From Chloroflexota bacterium (GTDB lineage Bacteria; Chloroflexota; Anaerolineae; J036; Brachytrichaceae), in the NCBI GenBank assembly GCA_030550095.1, contig JAUQQA010000013.1, forward strand, positions 1-56,831: a stretch of DNA of 56,831 nucleotides, given 5' to 3'. The notes beneath the pieces are model-generated. The model was not told the DNA's origin, made no database searches, and saw nothing but the letters and a program-made list of their open reading frames with translations. Of the stretch, positions 26,748 to 35,040 are shown piece by piece. The stretch's first letter is position 1, and each line of letters opens with the position of its first letter. The position numbers and the translations under genes were made by a program.

Positions 26748-27653
26748 CTAGCGCTTGGCTTCGCGCATTAGATCAATCAGCGCGAGGATTTGCGCATCGG
26801 TGAGGCCAACGCGCCCGCCGTTCGCCGGCATTGCTTGCCCGCTGAAGTTATCGGGCGCGTTTGCAGCGCGCCCAGCGCGCATGAAGGCGAGCAGCTCCAG
26901 GTCGCTGCGTTCGCGCAGAAACTCGGGGCGCACCCAGATCATGCTGGCGTTTGCTGGGCCGTGACATCCGATGCACGATTGGTTGTAAATGCGCAGCGCT
27001 TCCTCGCGCGTCGCGCGCAGCGCAATCCCTTCGCTCGGCATGGGCAAGCTCACGGGCGCAGGCGCCGCGGTGGCGCGCTGCGCGGTCATGACGCCGCTCA
27101 GCACGAACAGCGCCACCACCGCCGCGACTGCAACCCCCACTGAGAACGCAGGTGAGAAGCCCAGCAGCGGTCCTTCCGCAAGGTAGTCGAGCTGCACGGC
27201 GCGATTGGCGCGCAACGCGAGCACACTGCCAACGATCACAATGGCAAACGCCACCCACGCGAGCATGGGGATGGTGATGAAGCCCAGCCAGTTCAGATAG
27301 TCCACCGAGCACGGCACGCCCACCCGGCACGACTCAAACTGTGCAAACGCCGGCACTTTTTGCAGCAGGATGTGATACGTGGACGCCAGAATGCCGGGCA
27401 CCGCCAAGACAAGCGCATAGCGCGGCGTGTTGCGATCACGCGCGATCAACCCCGCCGCGAGCACCACCGCTAGCGGATACATGGCGACGCGCTGATACCA
27501 GCACCACAGGCATGGAATCCAGCCGAGCACCTCGCTCATGTAAAGGCTGCCCGCTGTGGCGACCCAGGCAGCGAGCAGGGCCAGGTATAAGCCTGCGCGC
27601 GCTACATGGGCAGCGAGGGGCAAACGCACAGTCTCGGTTTGTGTCTCGCGCAT
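26748..27653 (-). CDS. DsbB-like thiol oxidase fused to a cytochrome c domain
   Basis: A 301-residue membrane protein joining two families. Residues 12-148 are a four-helix DsbB/BdbC domain with the redox pair IPCLWCWYQR (Cys48, Cys51) and the second pair FESCRVGVPCSVDYLNWLGF (Cys109, Cys115). A fifth membrane helix (about 167-190) leads to a periplasmic class I cytochrome c domain (about 212-301) with the heme motif CIGCH (227-231) and a probable Met275 ligand in SGQAMPANGG. DsbB passes electrons from DsbA to quinone; the fused heme could give a direct outlet. The ATG at 27653 is preferred to an upstream TTG (27680) because TATCAT lies 9 nt before it. Confidence 0.88.
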   Translation of the reverse strand: MRETQTETVRLPLAAHVARAGLYLALLAAWVATAGSLYMSEVLGWIPCLWCWYQRVAMYPLAVVLAAGLIARDRNTPRYALVLAVPGILASTYHILLQKVPAFAQFESCRVGVPCSVDYLNWLGFITIPMLAWVAFAIVIVGSVLALRANRAVQLDYLAEGPLLGFSPAFSVGVAVAAVVALFVLSGVMTAQRATAAPAPVSLPMPSEGIALRATREEALRIYNQSCIGCHGPANASMIWVRPEFLRERSDLELLAFMRAGRAANAPDNFSGQAMPANGGRVGLTDAQILALIDLMREAKR

Positions 27654-27662
27654 CGGGTCTTG

Positions 27663-27668
27663 ATGATA
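27663..27668 (-). promoter_or_regulatory. -10 box of the DsbB-cytochrome c gene
   Basis: TATCAT on the minus strand, 9 nt before the ATG at 27653, so a near-leaderless mRNA is predicted. Confidence 0.5.
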
Positions 27669-27692
27669 ACGCTCGCTCAACCCGCCTTTCTC

Positions 27693-28286
27693 TCACGCGC
27701 GCGCGTCTCGTGAAAGGCGCAGCCCCTCCCAGCGTTTAACCAAGTCGTTCTCAATGCCGATGCGGTCGAGCACGCGCCCGATGATCTGCGTCACCACCTC
27801 GTCTAACGTCTGCGGCTGCGCATAAAACGCGGGCACCGGCGGGAACACAACGCCGCCCATCTCAGCAAACTGCGTGAGCGCGCGCAAGTGTCCGACATGC
27901 AGTGGCGCCTCACGAAAGAGAGCGATCACAGGGCGCCCTTCTTTGAGGCACACATCTGCCGCGCGCGCGATCAAGTCGTCGGTGAACCCGTAGGCAATTG
28001 CTGCGATTGTCTTTACCGAGCAGGGCGCGATCACCATGCCCATGGTCTTGAACGACCCACTGGCGATCGCTGCGCCGAGATCGGTGTGCGGGTGTACCAC
28101 ACAGGCGAGACGTTCCACGTCGGCAAGGCGCCAAGTCGTCTCGCTGCGAATGGTGAGCCGCGCCGCTTTAGAGATCACCAGATGCGTTTCGATGTCCGTT
28201 GTGCGCAACACTTCGAGCAGGCGGATGCCGAGGATCGCGCCGCTGGCGCCACTCATGCCGACGATGAGCCTGCGCGGGGTGGTCAT
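27693..28286 (-). CDS. ubiX: UbiX-type flavin prenyltransferase
   Basis: A 197-residue flavoprotein. It has the N-terminal IVGMSGASGAILGIRLLEVL, the region GSFKTMGMVIAPCSVKTIAAIAYG near 78-101, RPVIALFREAPLHVGHLRAL near 118-137 and the late VVFPPVPAFYAQPQT. UbiX makes prenylated FMN for UbiD-type decarboxylases. No ubiD is seen in the window. It has its own leaderless-type promoter and is followed by the DsbB-cytochrome gene on the same strand. Confidence 0.94.
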   Translation of the reverse strand: MTTPRRLIVGMSGASGAILGIRLLEVLRTTDIETHLVISKAARLTIRSETTWRLADVERLACVVHPHTDLGAAIASGSFKTMGMVIAPCSVKTIAAIAYGFTDDLIARAADVCLKEGRPVIALFREAPLHVGHLRALTQFAEMGGVVFPPVPAFYAQPQTLDEVVTQIIGRVLDRIGIENDLVKRWEGLRLSRDARA

Positions 28287-28293
28287 GCGCGGC

Positions 28294-28299
28294 AGTATA
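28294..28299 (-). promoter_or_regulatory. Leaderless -10 box of ubiX
   Basis: TATACT on the minus strand ends 7 nt before the ATG at 28286; no Shine-Dalgarno sequence exists. Confidence 0.6.
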
Positions 28300-28313
28300 G
28301 CGCGCCAATGCGT

Positions 28314-29483
28314 TCAACCGCCGTTGTATAGCCTCTCCAACGCGCCGATGCGCTCCGACCAATCGAAACGCGCCCACAGGTGTGCCTGTGCCGCGCGACC
28401 CAGCGCCTGGGCTTCGGCAGGATGATCGAGCAAGAAGCGCAGCGCCTCACGAAAGGCCGCTACGTCGCCCGGCGGCGTGAGCAAGCCACATCGCCCGCCG
28501 TCGAGATACACACGGTTCATCCCAACGTCGCTCACCACCATCGGTTTGCCGCATGCCATGTAATCCATCACCTTGCCGCTGCACTTCGCGCGGTTGATCG
28601 GTGTGTCGCGGTAGGGGTAAAGCGCGATGTCGGCAGCCACCAAGCGCTCCACCAGCGCCGCGTGCGGCATGAAAGCGTGCCATTCGACGCGCGCTGCAAG
28701 CCCTGCTTGTTCGATCTGCGCGCGCAGGTGCGGCACGCCCGCGCCGCTGGCGATGATCGTCCAGCGCCAAGGGGAATGCACAAGCGTTGCCAGCGCGCGC
28801 ACGGCGACATCGAGGTCGTGGTTCAGCGGCACCGTGCCGGCGTAGATCAGCACTGGCGTTGTTGCGTCCCAGCCGAAAGCGCGGCGCAAGACGTCGCGGC
28901 GTGCCTCAGCCTCGGCCACCTCCACGCGCCAGCGTGGGTCTGGACCGTTGGGCAACAGGAGCACCCCCGCATCGCGCCCGCGCAGGGCGTGCGTGCGCGC
29001 CACCAACACCTCGCTCGCGCATGTGACGGCGCGCGCGCGGCGCAACGCCCAGCGCTCCTGCGCGATCATTACCCAGCGCTGCAAGCGCGGATACGGGTTC
29101 ACATCCACCCAGCCGCTGCGCCCCTCCCAGTCGTCGTTGTCCACGAACGTCGGCGGCAGGCCAAGCATCGCCAGCGCGCCCACCCCCACTGGCTTAAACA
29201 CGTGAACGACGTGCGGCTGCAACCGTTGCACGTGGCGCACGAGTTGACGCGCTAATGCGAGGTGTAACGCGAACCCTCGTGCGCCACCTGGCAATCGCAT
29301 GTTGACGAGATGCACGCCGTCGTCTGCCCACGCGCGCCCGCTCTCGCCCGGGTTGTCATAGGGTGGGATGAGGATGTGCACCTCGTGTCCGCGCCGAACG
29401 AGCGCCTTTGCCATCGGCAGCATGCGCGCGCTCACGGTGGCTTTCGGCGCAAACGCAAAGGGCGCAATGAACACAATGCGCAC
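28314..29483 (-). CDS. GT4-family glycosyltransferase
   Basis: A 389-residue GT-B-fold enzyme. The N-terminal domain begins VRIVFIAPFAFAPKATVSARM. The C-terminal donor-binding domain has PVLIYAGTVPLNHDLDVAVRAL and the GT4 pattern YRDTPINRAKCSGKVMDYMACGKPMV near 300-325, including Lys in the donor site and the GxxxxE-like loop. The acceptor is unknown; cell-surface glycan or glycolipid synthesis is likely by family. A GTG at 29501 is also in frame, but TATCAT at 29496..29491 sits 7 nt before the GTG at 29483, so the latter is preferred. It is transcribed divergently from hemW. Confidence 0.88.
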   Translation of the reverse strand: MRIVFIAPFAFAPKATVSARMLPMAKALVRRGHEVHILIPPYDNPGESGRAWADDGVHLVNMRLPGGARGFALHLALARQLVRHVQRLQPHVVHVFKPVGVGALAMLGLPPTFVDNDDWEGRSGWVDVNPYPRLQRWVMIAQERWALRRARAVTCASEVLVARTHALRGRDAGVLLLPNGPDPRWRVEVAEAEARRDVLRRAFGWDATTPVLIYAGTVPLNHDLDVAVRALATLVHSPWRWTIIASGAGVPHLRAQIEQAGLAARVEWHAFMPHAALVERLVAADIALYPYRDTPINRAKCSGKVMDYMACGKPMVVSDVGMNRVYLDGGRCGLLTPPGDVAAFREALRFLLDHPAEAQALGRAAQAHLWARFDWSERIGALERLYNGG

Positions 29484-29490
29484 GGCGCCG

Positions 29491-29496
29491 ATGATA
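29491..29496 (-). promoter_or_regulatory. Leaderless -10 box of the glycosyltransferase gene
   Basis: TATCAT on the minus strand, 7 nt before the GTG at 29483. Confidence 0.5.
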
Positions 29497-29524
29497 CCCA
29501 CAGCGCGCGCTCAGCCAAGCGCGC

Positions 29525-29530
29525 GAGAAT
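29525..29530 (+). promoter_or_regulatory. Putative leaderless -10 of hemW
   Basis: GAGAAT ends 7 nt before the ATG at 29538, in the short divergent gap with the glycosyltransferase gene. The match to TATAAT is 4 of 6. Confidence 0.35.
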
Positions 29531-29537
29531 TAGCACG

Positions 29538-30659
29538 ATGGACGCAGTTGGGATCTATGTGCACATCCCCTTCTGCCGCGCGCGGTGCACATACTGCGAT
29601 TTCAACACCTACGTTGGGCAAGAGGCGCTGTTCGAGCCCTACGTGCAAGCGCTCGAGCGCGAGATCCGCGAACACCACGGCGAAGGACACACGCTGTTCT
29701 TCGGTGGTGGCACACCCTCGCTGCTCGCGCCTGCGCAAATCGAGCGGATCATCCGCGCGTGCCGCGAAGCGCTGGCGCTGCCGCACGACGCGGAGATCAC
29801 TGTGGAATGCAACCCGGGCACCGTGACGATCGAGTATTTGCGCGCGCTGCGCGCGATCGGCGTCAACCGGCTGAGCTTCGGCGCGCAAAGCGCAAACCCC
29901 AACGAGCTGCGCTTGCTCGGGCGCGAGCACGATTGGCACACCGTCGTTGCCGCGCTCGAAGCCGCGCGCGCCGCTGGGTTTGACAACGTCAACCTCGACC
30001 TCATTTTCGGCTTGCCCTACCAAACGCTAGCACATTGGCAACACACGCTGCGCGCAGCGCTCGCACTCCAACCCGACCACCTCTCGCTGTATGCGCTCAC
30101 CATCGAAGTGGGCACACCGATGCACGATTGGACGCGGCGCGGCGAGATGCCGCTGCCCGATCCTGATCTCGCAGCGGCGATGTATGCGCTTGCGGAGGAG
30201 TGGCTCGGCGCTGCTGGCTTCGTGCACTACGAAATCTCCAATTGGCATCGCCCCGGCAAGGCGTGTCAGCACAACTTGGTGTATTGGCGAAATGGGAGCT
30301 ACTTCGGCTTTGGCGCTGGGGCACACGGCGCCACGCCCACCTTGCGCTACTGGCGCGTGCGCAAGCCCGCGGAGTACATCGCGCGCATCCGGCGCGGCGA
30401 GAACACGATCGCCGGCAGCGAACCGATCACGCCCGAGACCTCGCGCAGCGAGACGATGATGCTCGGGCTGCGGCTGCTTGAGGAAGGCGTTTCGCAAGCG
30501 CGGTTTGCTCAACGCTACGGCGCGCCTATTGCCGCGTTCTTCGCCGAGGCGCTTCGGCGCGGGGAACAACGAGGTTTGATCGAAGTAACGCCAGAACGCG
30601 TGCGCTTGCGTCCCGAGGCGCGCTTTGTGAGCAACCAGGCGATGATGCTGTTTGTGTAG
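29538..30659 (+). CDS. hemW: HemW-like radical SAM protein
   Basis: A 373-residue radical SAM protein. The cluster motif is IPFCRARCTYCDF (CX3CX2C, near residues 12-20). Then come LFFGGGTPSLL, VECNPGTV, RLSFGAQSANPNELRLLGR and NVNLDLIFGLPYQT. The HemW C-terminal domain (about 290-373) includes HNLVYWRNGSYFGFGAGAH at its start. Older annotations call this family oxygen-independent coproporphyrinogen III oxidase, but HemW proteins lack HemN activity and act as heme chaperones. The frame opens earlier, inside the divergent glycosyltransferase, but homology starts at 29538. Confidence 0.94.
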   Translation: MDAVGIYVHIPFCRARCTYCDFNTYVGQEALFEPYVQALEREIREHHGEGHTLFFGGGTPSLLAPAQIERIIRACREALALPHDAEITVECNPGTVTIEYLRALRAIGVNRLSFGAQSANPNELRLLGREHDWHTVVAALEAARAAGFDNVNLDLIFGLPYQTLAHWQHTLRAALALQPDHLSLYALTIEVGTPMHDWTRRGEMPLPDPDLAAAMYALAEEWLGAAGFVHYEISNWHRPGKACQHNLVYWRNGSYFGFGAGAHGATPTLRYWRVRKPAEYIARIRRGENTIAGSEPITPETSRSETMMLGLRLLEEGVSQARFAQRYGAPIAAFFAEALRRGEQRGLIEVTPERVRLRPEARFVSNQAMMLFV

Positions 30660-30664
30660 CGCCG

Positions 30665-31084
30665 CTACGCTGCGAACGCCTCACCTTCATCTTCGCGCGT
30701 GCCCCAGCCCACTACCATCGCGATCGCATACTCGCGCTCGTGCGCGAGCGAGAGCGACCAACCGACGATCCCGAGCTGCTGCGCGCGCACAGCAGCGGCG
30801 CCATACAAGCGCACCTGTGGCTGTCCACGCGCGTTGTTCACTACCTCGACCTCGTGCCAGCCGATGCCCTCGCGCGCCAATGTGCGCATCCCCACGCCGA
30901 GCGCTTTGCCCACAGCCTCTTTGGCGGCAAAGCGCGCCGCAAGACGCTCTGCACGACGACCGCAGTAAGCAAGCTCCTGTGGCGTGAAGAGGCGCTCTAA
31001 CAACCGCGCGCCATGGCGCTCCACCGCTGCCGCCATGCGCGGAACTTGAAGGATGTCCACTCCCGTGACCACAAACGTGCTCAT
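30665..31084 (-). CDS. acpS: Holo-[acyl-carrier-protein] synthase
   Basis: A 139-residue phosphopantetheinyl transferase. It has the N-terminal GVDILQVPRMAAAVERHG (metal-binding Asp), FTPQELAYCGR, LAARFAAKEAVGKALG with the catalytic Glu, and the C-terminal LSLAHEREYAIAMVV. It moves the 4'-phosphopantetheine arm of CoA to acyl carrier protein. Its ATG overlaps the M16-like stop (ATGA), so the two are translationally coupled. It meets hemW tail to tail. Confidence 0.95.
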   Translation of the reverse strand: MSTFVVTGVDILQVPRMAAAVERHGARLLERLFTPQELAYCGRRAERLAARFAAKEAVGKALGVGMRTLAREGIGWHEVEVVNNARGQPQVRLYGAAAVRAQQLGIVGWSLSLAHEREYAIAMVVGWGTREDEGEAFAA

Positions 31085-32388
31085 GGTCCACATGTGGCGA
31101 GCGCGAAGTGCTCCACGTTCAGCCACTTGCGCGCCGCCGCCTGCACATCCGCCGCGGTGAGCGCGCGAATGCGCTCTGGCATGAGGCGCAGCCAATCTAG
31201 CCCGCGGTCGTAGCGCACCATGCCGAGGATCGCGTCGGCGATGCCTGCGTTGGTCTCTAAGTACAGCGGCAGTGAGCCAATAAACGCCTGCTTGTTGTCA
31301 GCCAGTTCGCGCGTTGAGACGCGGCGCTCTTGCAAACGACGCATCTCTTCCAACGCTAGCTGTACAACCGCTTCCACCATCTCTGGCGCTGTGGAGGCGC
31401 TCAGCACCCAGGGCGCAGGACCTTCGCCGCCGACGAATCGGCTCCCGATGTGATACACCAAGCCATGAAGCTTGCGCACGTGCGCCCCGAGGCGACCATA
31501 CATGCCGAACACGCCAAGGATGTTGTTCATGAGCACACACGTGAGCCAATCGGGATCGCGCTGCGAAGGGCCTGGGAACCCCAACGCGATCTCCGTTTGC
31601 ACCTTGCCTGGTAGGCGGACGTGCTTGCGACGTTGCTCGGCAAGTGGTGGCGCGGGCGGAATTGCGGCTTGTGGCGGGCGCTCGGCGTACCAATCGGCAA
31701 AGCGCGCCTCGACCCAACGCGCCATCGTCGTTGGGCGCACGTCGCCCACTGCCACGATCACCATCCCCTGCGGCGCGTAGTAACGCGCGTGAAAGCGCTG
31801 CACGTCATCGCGCGTGATGCGCTGTGCCGTCTCCACGTAGCCCTCCACGGGATGATGGAAAGGGTGCGAAGGCGGATAACACAGCGCAGCAAAGGTGAGA
31901 TCGCACACCGCGCGCGCGTCGCTCTCGCGCTCCTTGAGCTCAGCGATCCACTCGGCGTGTTCGCGCGCGATCTCATCTTCGGGGAAGGTGGGAAAACGCA
32001 GCACCTCGGCAAGCACGTCGAGCATGGCGGGCACGTCCTCGCGCAGCGCGCGCAGCGCGAACGTGGTGAGCAACTGCCCTGCTGCAATGCGCAGCGCTGC
32101 GCCGCTGGACTCAATGCGCTCAAAAAGCTCGGCGTAGGTGAACGCGCGCGTGCCGCGCGCCAAGCACGCCGCCGTGAAGTCAGCCAACCCGCGCTGCTCA
32201 GGGGGATCGTCCACACTGCCAACGCGCAGGTAGCCTTGCACGACGGCAGCAGGCACAGCGCGGTTCTCGTACACAAGGAGTCGAATACCATTAGGCAGCG
32301 TGAAATCGGCGATGTTGCTGCTACAGGGAAGCACTCCTTTGGAGGAGCGCTCTTGCACACGACGAGTCGGCATCACAGCACAGCTCAC
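31081..32388 (-). CDS. M16 peptidase homologue lacking the zinc site
   Basis: A 435-residue single-repeat M16B protein. The N-terminal LPNGIRLLVYENRAVP and the C-terminal-domain features (QRFHARYYAPQGMVIVAVGD near 205-225) fit the family. The inverted zinc motif HxxEH is gone: the aligned segment reads GLADFTAACLARGT (residues 67-80), with Asp, Ala and Ala in place of the two His and Glu. It is thus a predicted non-catalytic subunit like the alpha subunits of processing peptidases, whose active partner would be encoded elsewhere. A GTG start overlaps the preceding stop, and an ATG at 32373 is an alternative. Confidence 0.85.
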   Translation of the reverse strand: MSCAVMPTRRVQERSSKGVLPCSSNIADFTLPNGIRLLVYENRAVPAAVVQGYLRVGSVDDPPEQRGLADFTAACLARGTRAFTYAELFERIESSGAALRIAAGQLLTTFALRALREDVPAMLDVLAEVLRFPTFPEDEIAREHAEWIAELKERESDARAVCDLTFAALCYPPSHPFHHPVEGYVETAQRITRDDVQRFHARYYAPQGMVIVAVGDVRPTTMARWVEARFADWYAERPPQAAIPPAPPLAEQRRKHVRLPGKVQTEIALGFPGPSQRDPDWLTCVLMNNILGVFGMYGRLGAHVRKLHGLVYHIGSRFVGGEGPAPWVLSASTAPEMVEAVVQLALEEMRRLQERRVSTRELADNKQAFIGSLPLYLETNAGIADAILGMVRYDRGLDWLRLMPERIRALTAADVQAAARKWLNVEHFALATCGP

Positions 32389-33308
32389 CGACCCGGTGGG
32401 AAAAGCGCGATCACATCCCCCGCGCGCAAAGGATGTGCCAAACCTTCTGTATAACTCGCATCACGGCCGTTGACAAGCACGCGCCATCCCTTACGCAGCC
32501 GATACCAAGCCTGCGGCACCGTCCACAGTGCCTCAGTCTCCTCGGATACCCAGCTTCGCTCTAGGGCATCAGCACGTGTTTCAGGAAAGGCGTTGAAGAA
32601 TCGCGTGAGTGCCTCCTCGAGCGTGGCGGGCATTCTGAGTAGAAACTTCAGCTCCGCTTTACCCACAAGCTGACGCACCCGACCATAGAGCTGAAGCGAA
32701 ACAGCCGCTTCGCCTTCGACGAGCGCGCGCCCTTGGCGATAGCCAAAGAGCATAAGGCTGAGTTGCATATCGAGATATTTGCTCCAACCTGAAATTGCTT
32801 GAGCGAGTGTGTTGGCGTCAAGTCCTGCTTCTGCGAGATATTGGGCGAAGGCAGAAAGCACCCAGCCCATAGAGGAGACAACATAGACTTCAGGCGTGTG
32901 AATGCGCCTTGGGCCTAAGCCAGCATGTGACTTCCCTGCGTGGAACAGGTATTCAGCAAACGCCCCACTGGTATCTACAGCGAGCGTGCGCGCGAGCCAA
33001 ACAGCGAAGAAACGACGGCGTTCCGCAAGGTGTGCTTCATCCACGCCTTGTTCCCAACCCAGAATTGCTGCTGTCTCGGGCACGCGCCGAAGGTGATCGT
33101 AGATGCGCACAACTAGTGAGCATGCGCGCTCTAGCAACGTCTCAATGCCGCTGAGCATCGCGTGACGCTCTTCAGGCATAAGGGGAGCAAAGCGCATCAA
33201 CTGCGCCCATAGCTCACTGGGAGTCGGCTCTAAGCGCTTCAGCCAAAGATCATGCGCGGCCGAGGTGCAAACAAGCTCAGAAGAAAGCAGGGCAGGGACG
33301 CTCACCAT
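32385..33308 (-). CDS. Protoglobin-like heme domain fused to a MoaD/ThiS-like beta-grasp domain
   Basis: A 307-residue two-domain protein. Residues about 35-190 are helical with the pattern of protoglobin/globin-coupled sensor domains: VVRIYDHLRRVPETAAILGW, a long helix ERRRFFAVWLART, and FHAGKSHAGLGPRRI with His128 as the probable proximal heme ligand. Residues about 203-307 resemble MoaD: VSLQLYGRVRQLVGKAELKF, MPATLEEALTRFFNAFPETR, GWRVLVNGRDA and AGDVIALFPPGR. Ubiquitin-like MoaD proteins end in Gly-Gly for thiocarboxylation; here the last residues are PPGR, so sulfur carriage is doubtful. Start ATG 33308 is chosen over TTG 33329 because CATAAT lies 6 nt upstream. Function is unknown. Confidence 0.75.
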   Translation of the reverse strand: MVSVPALLSSELVCTSAAHDLWLKRLEPTPSELWAQLMRFAPLMPEERHAMLSGIETLLERACSLVVRIYDHLRRVPETAAILGWEQGVDEAHLAERRRFFAVWLARTLAVDTSGAFAEYLFHAGKSHAGLGPRRIHTPEVYVVSSMGWVLSAFAQYLAEAGLDANTLAQAISGWSKYLDMQLSLMLFGYRQGRALVEGEAAVSLQLYGRVRQLVGKAELKFLLRMPATLEEALTRFFNAFPETRADALERSWVSEETEALWTVPQAWYRLRKGWRVLVNGRDASYTEGLAHPLRAGDVIALFPPGR

Positions 33309-33314
33309 GCTTGG

Positions 33315-33320
33315 ATTATG
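33315..33320 (-). promoter_or_regulatory. Leaderless -10 of the protoglobin-MoaD gene
   Basis: CATAAT (5 of 6 matches to consensus) on the minus strand ends 6 nt before the ATG at 33308, inside the short gap to the TyrA-like gene. Confidence 0.45.
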
Positions 33321-33332
33321 CACCTGCAACGC

Positions 33333-34289
33333 TCAGGAGTGCCGCCTCGTTAAGAGCCGAGTGGCGAGGCGCTCTCCTAGAAACATGCTGAGCAGCGAGG
33401 GTTGAGGCAGCTTGCTTGGCTCGCCAGGTTCTGCGCGTCCTTTCCGCCACTCACTAAGCCACTGGGCGCGCCGCGCCTGTGCTTCTTGCAGCCAAGCGCG
33501 CACTGCTTCTGCGTTGGCACTGCTTAAGGCATCGCGCAGCGTCATACAGGCAAGCATCACCTGATTGAGCCAATGCACAGCAACCTCTGGCGCGGCAAAC
33601 AATCGCGCAAGAGCATCCTCGATGTCTTGCTCAAGCGCGAGGGTAAACAGCACTGCATCCGCACCTGCCATCCATTGGCGTTCACGCCATGCAGGGTCCT
33701 CACTCACAGCACGCATCCATGCTGCGCTGAGCATCAGCGGCAGTAGTTCCGCGGCGAGGCGCATGCCGTCGCCTTCTTGAGGATCGACGAGCACAGGCAC
33801 CGCTCCCAGCGCGCGCACGAGTGCAAGGAACTGCTCGACGCTGGCTTCACTGGTGCCTGCGCGCGGCGCCACAGCCCAGACCGCCTGCTGCAACGACATC
33901 TCCGCCGCCACTGGCGAGCGGACAAGCTGCGTGGCGAAAAAGCTCGCCGTGCCCGGCAACCGCTCACGCGCAAGCGCAAGCGCCTGTTGCAGCGATCCCC
34001 CCACGCGCACCACGAGCGCGCCAGGCGCTACGTCTTCACGAATGGCATCGAGCACCAAGCGCAGTTCGGCTTCAGAGCCAAAGATGAAAATGGCAGAAGC
34101 TCCCTCACTCGCTGCTGGGATGTTCCATGTGCGCTTGTGGATCGCGCCGCTCGCTTCGGCGCGCTGCATCGCTGCTGCGTCGCGGTCGTGCCCGACGATC
34201 TCCGCCTCAGGGAATGCTTGCCGCAGCGCGCTTCCCACAGCGATCCCCAGCGGCGTGCATCCAATGAGCGCAACGCGCACCTTGCTCAT
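33333..34289 (-). CDS. TyrA-like (prephenate/arogenate dehydrogenase fold) protein, divergent
   Basis: A 318-residue protein with an N-terminal Rossmann domain VRVALIGCTPLGIAVGSALRQAFPEAEIVGHDR and a helical C-terminal half. The order of elements resembles prephenate dehydrogenase: a GSLQQAL loop, a middle strand near ATQLVRSPVAAEM, and AELLPLMLSAAWMRAV. The catalytic and substrate His residues of TyrA are not seen; Gln and Glu occupy similar positions. It may instead be an unrelated 6-phosphogluconate dehydrogenase-like reductase. The protoglobin-MoaD gene follows closely, and the M50 gene precedes it by 5 nt. Confidence 0.55.
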   Translation of the reverse strand: MSKVRVALIGCTPLGIAVGSALRQAFPEAEIVGHDRDAAAMQRAEASGAIHKRTWNIPAASEGASAIFIFGSEAELRLVLDAIREDVAPGALVVRVGGSLQQALALARERLPGTASFFATQLVRSPVAAEMSLQQAVWAVAPRAGTSEASVEQFLALVRALGAVPVLVDPQEGDGMRLAAELLPLMLSAAWMRAVSEDPAWRERQWMAGADAVLFTLALEQDIEDALARLFAAPEVAVHWLNQVMLACMTLRDALSSANAEAVRAWLQEAQARRAQWLSEWRKGRAEPGEPSKLPQPSLLSMFLGERLATRLLTRRHS

Positions 34290-34294
34290 CGTCC

Positions 34295-34963
34295 TTACCC
34301 TAACAGCAAACTCACCAAAAAGCGCGTCGGCGGACCGATCAGCGCACCCAACACCCCAGAGATCGAGAGCAAGATCACAATGAGGAAACCATACTGCCCA
34401 AGGCGATAGAGGATGAATTCACTTGCCTCGGGCAACAACGCTGCGAGCACGCGCGAGCCATCCAGCGGCGGCACTGGCACGAGGTTAAACAGCGCCAGAA
34501 ACACGTTCAACACCACGCCTGTTGAACCCACCATCTGCAATAAGCCCGGCACTTCGCTGGGCAACGCCGAGCGCAACACACCTGCAAGCTGGAAGAGCAG
34601 CGCAAAACCAACAGCGAGCACCAAGTTCATCGCCGGACCTGCCAGCGCAACCAGCGCACCCCCAAGCCGCGGGTCGGGACGCAACCGATAGGGATTGACA
34701 GGTACAGGTTTTGCCCAGCCGAAACCTGCAAGAGCAAACATCAGCGCGCCGATGGGATCGAGGTGGACAAGCGGATTCAACGTCACGCGCCCTTCGTAGT
34801 CTGCGGTGGGGTCGCCGAGGGCGCGCGCACTGAGTGCGTGAGCAAGCTCATGCAGCGGGAAGGCAACGCCGAGCAGCAGCACCAACACGATTAAGTCTGC
34901 AAGCGCACGCAGCCAATCGCCTTGCCCCAGCGCATTGAGCAAACTTGGCAGAGGACCGCCCAT
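34295..34963 (-). CDS. M50/site-2-protease family intramembrane metalloprotease
   Basis: A 222-residue protein with about five to six membrane segments. The zinc motif is [17 protein letters not shown] (HExxH, near 38-42), the conserved [14 protein letters not shown] follows near 82-95, [11 protein letters not shown] near 112, and the second active-site motif [13 protein letters not shown] (near 167-179) supplies the third ligand. These enzymes cleave transmembrane substrates. PDZ domains of RseP are absent, so it belongs to the small S2P group with unknown substrate. Confidence 0.92.
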   Translation of the reverse strand: MGGPLPSLLNALGQGDWLRALADLIVLVLLLGVAFPLHELAHALSARALGDPTADYEGRVTLNPLVHLDPIGALMFALAGFGWAKPVPVNPYRLRPDPRLGGALVALAGPAMNLVLAVGFALLFQLAGVLRSALPSEVPGLLQMVGSTGVVLNVFLALFNLVPVPPLDGSRVLAALLPEASEFILYRLGQYGFLIVILLSISGVLGALIGPPTRFLVSLLLG

Positions 34964-34974
34964 GATGCGCGGCG

Positions 34975-34980
34975 ATTATA
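34975..34980 (-). promoter_or_regulatory. -10 box of the M50 gene
   Basis: Perfect TATAAT on the minus strand, ending 11 nt before the ATG at 34963, giving a UTR of about 5 nt. It probably drives the M50, TyrA-like and following genes. Confidence 0.55.
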
Positions 34981-35040
34981 GCCAGCGCAACGGTCTTGCT
35001 CGAACGCTCCTCAGATGCGCGGCGCTCGCGCAGCCATGCG

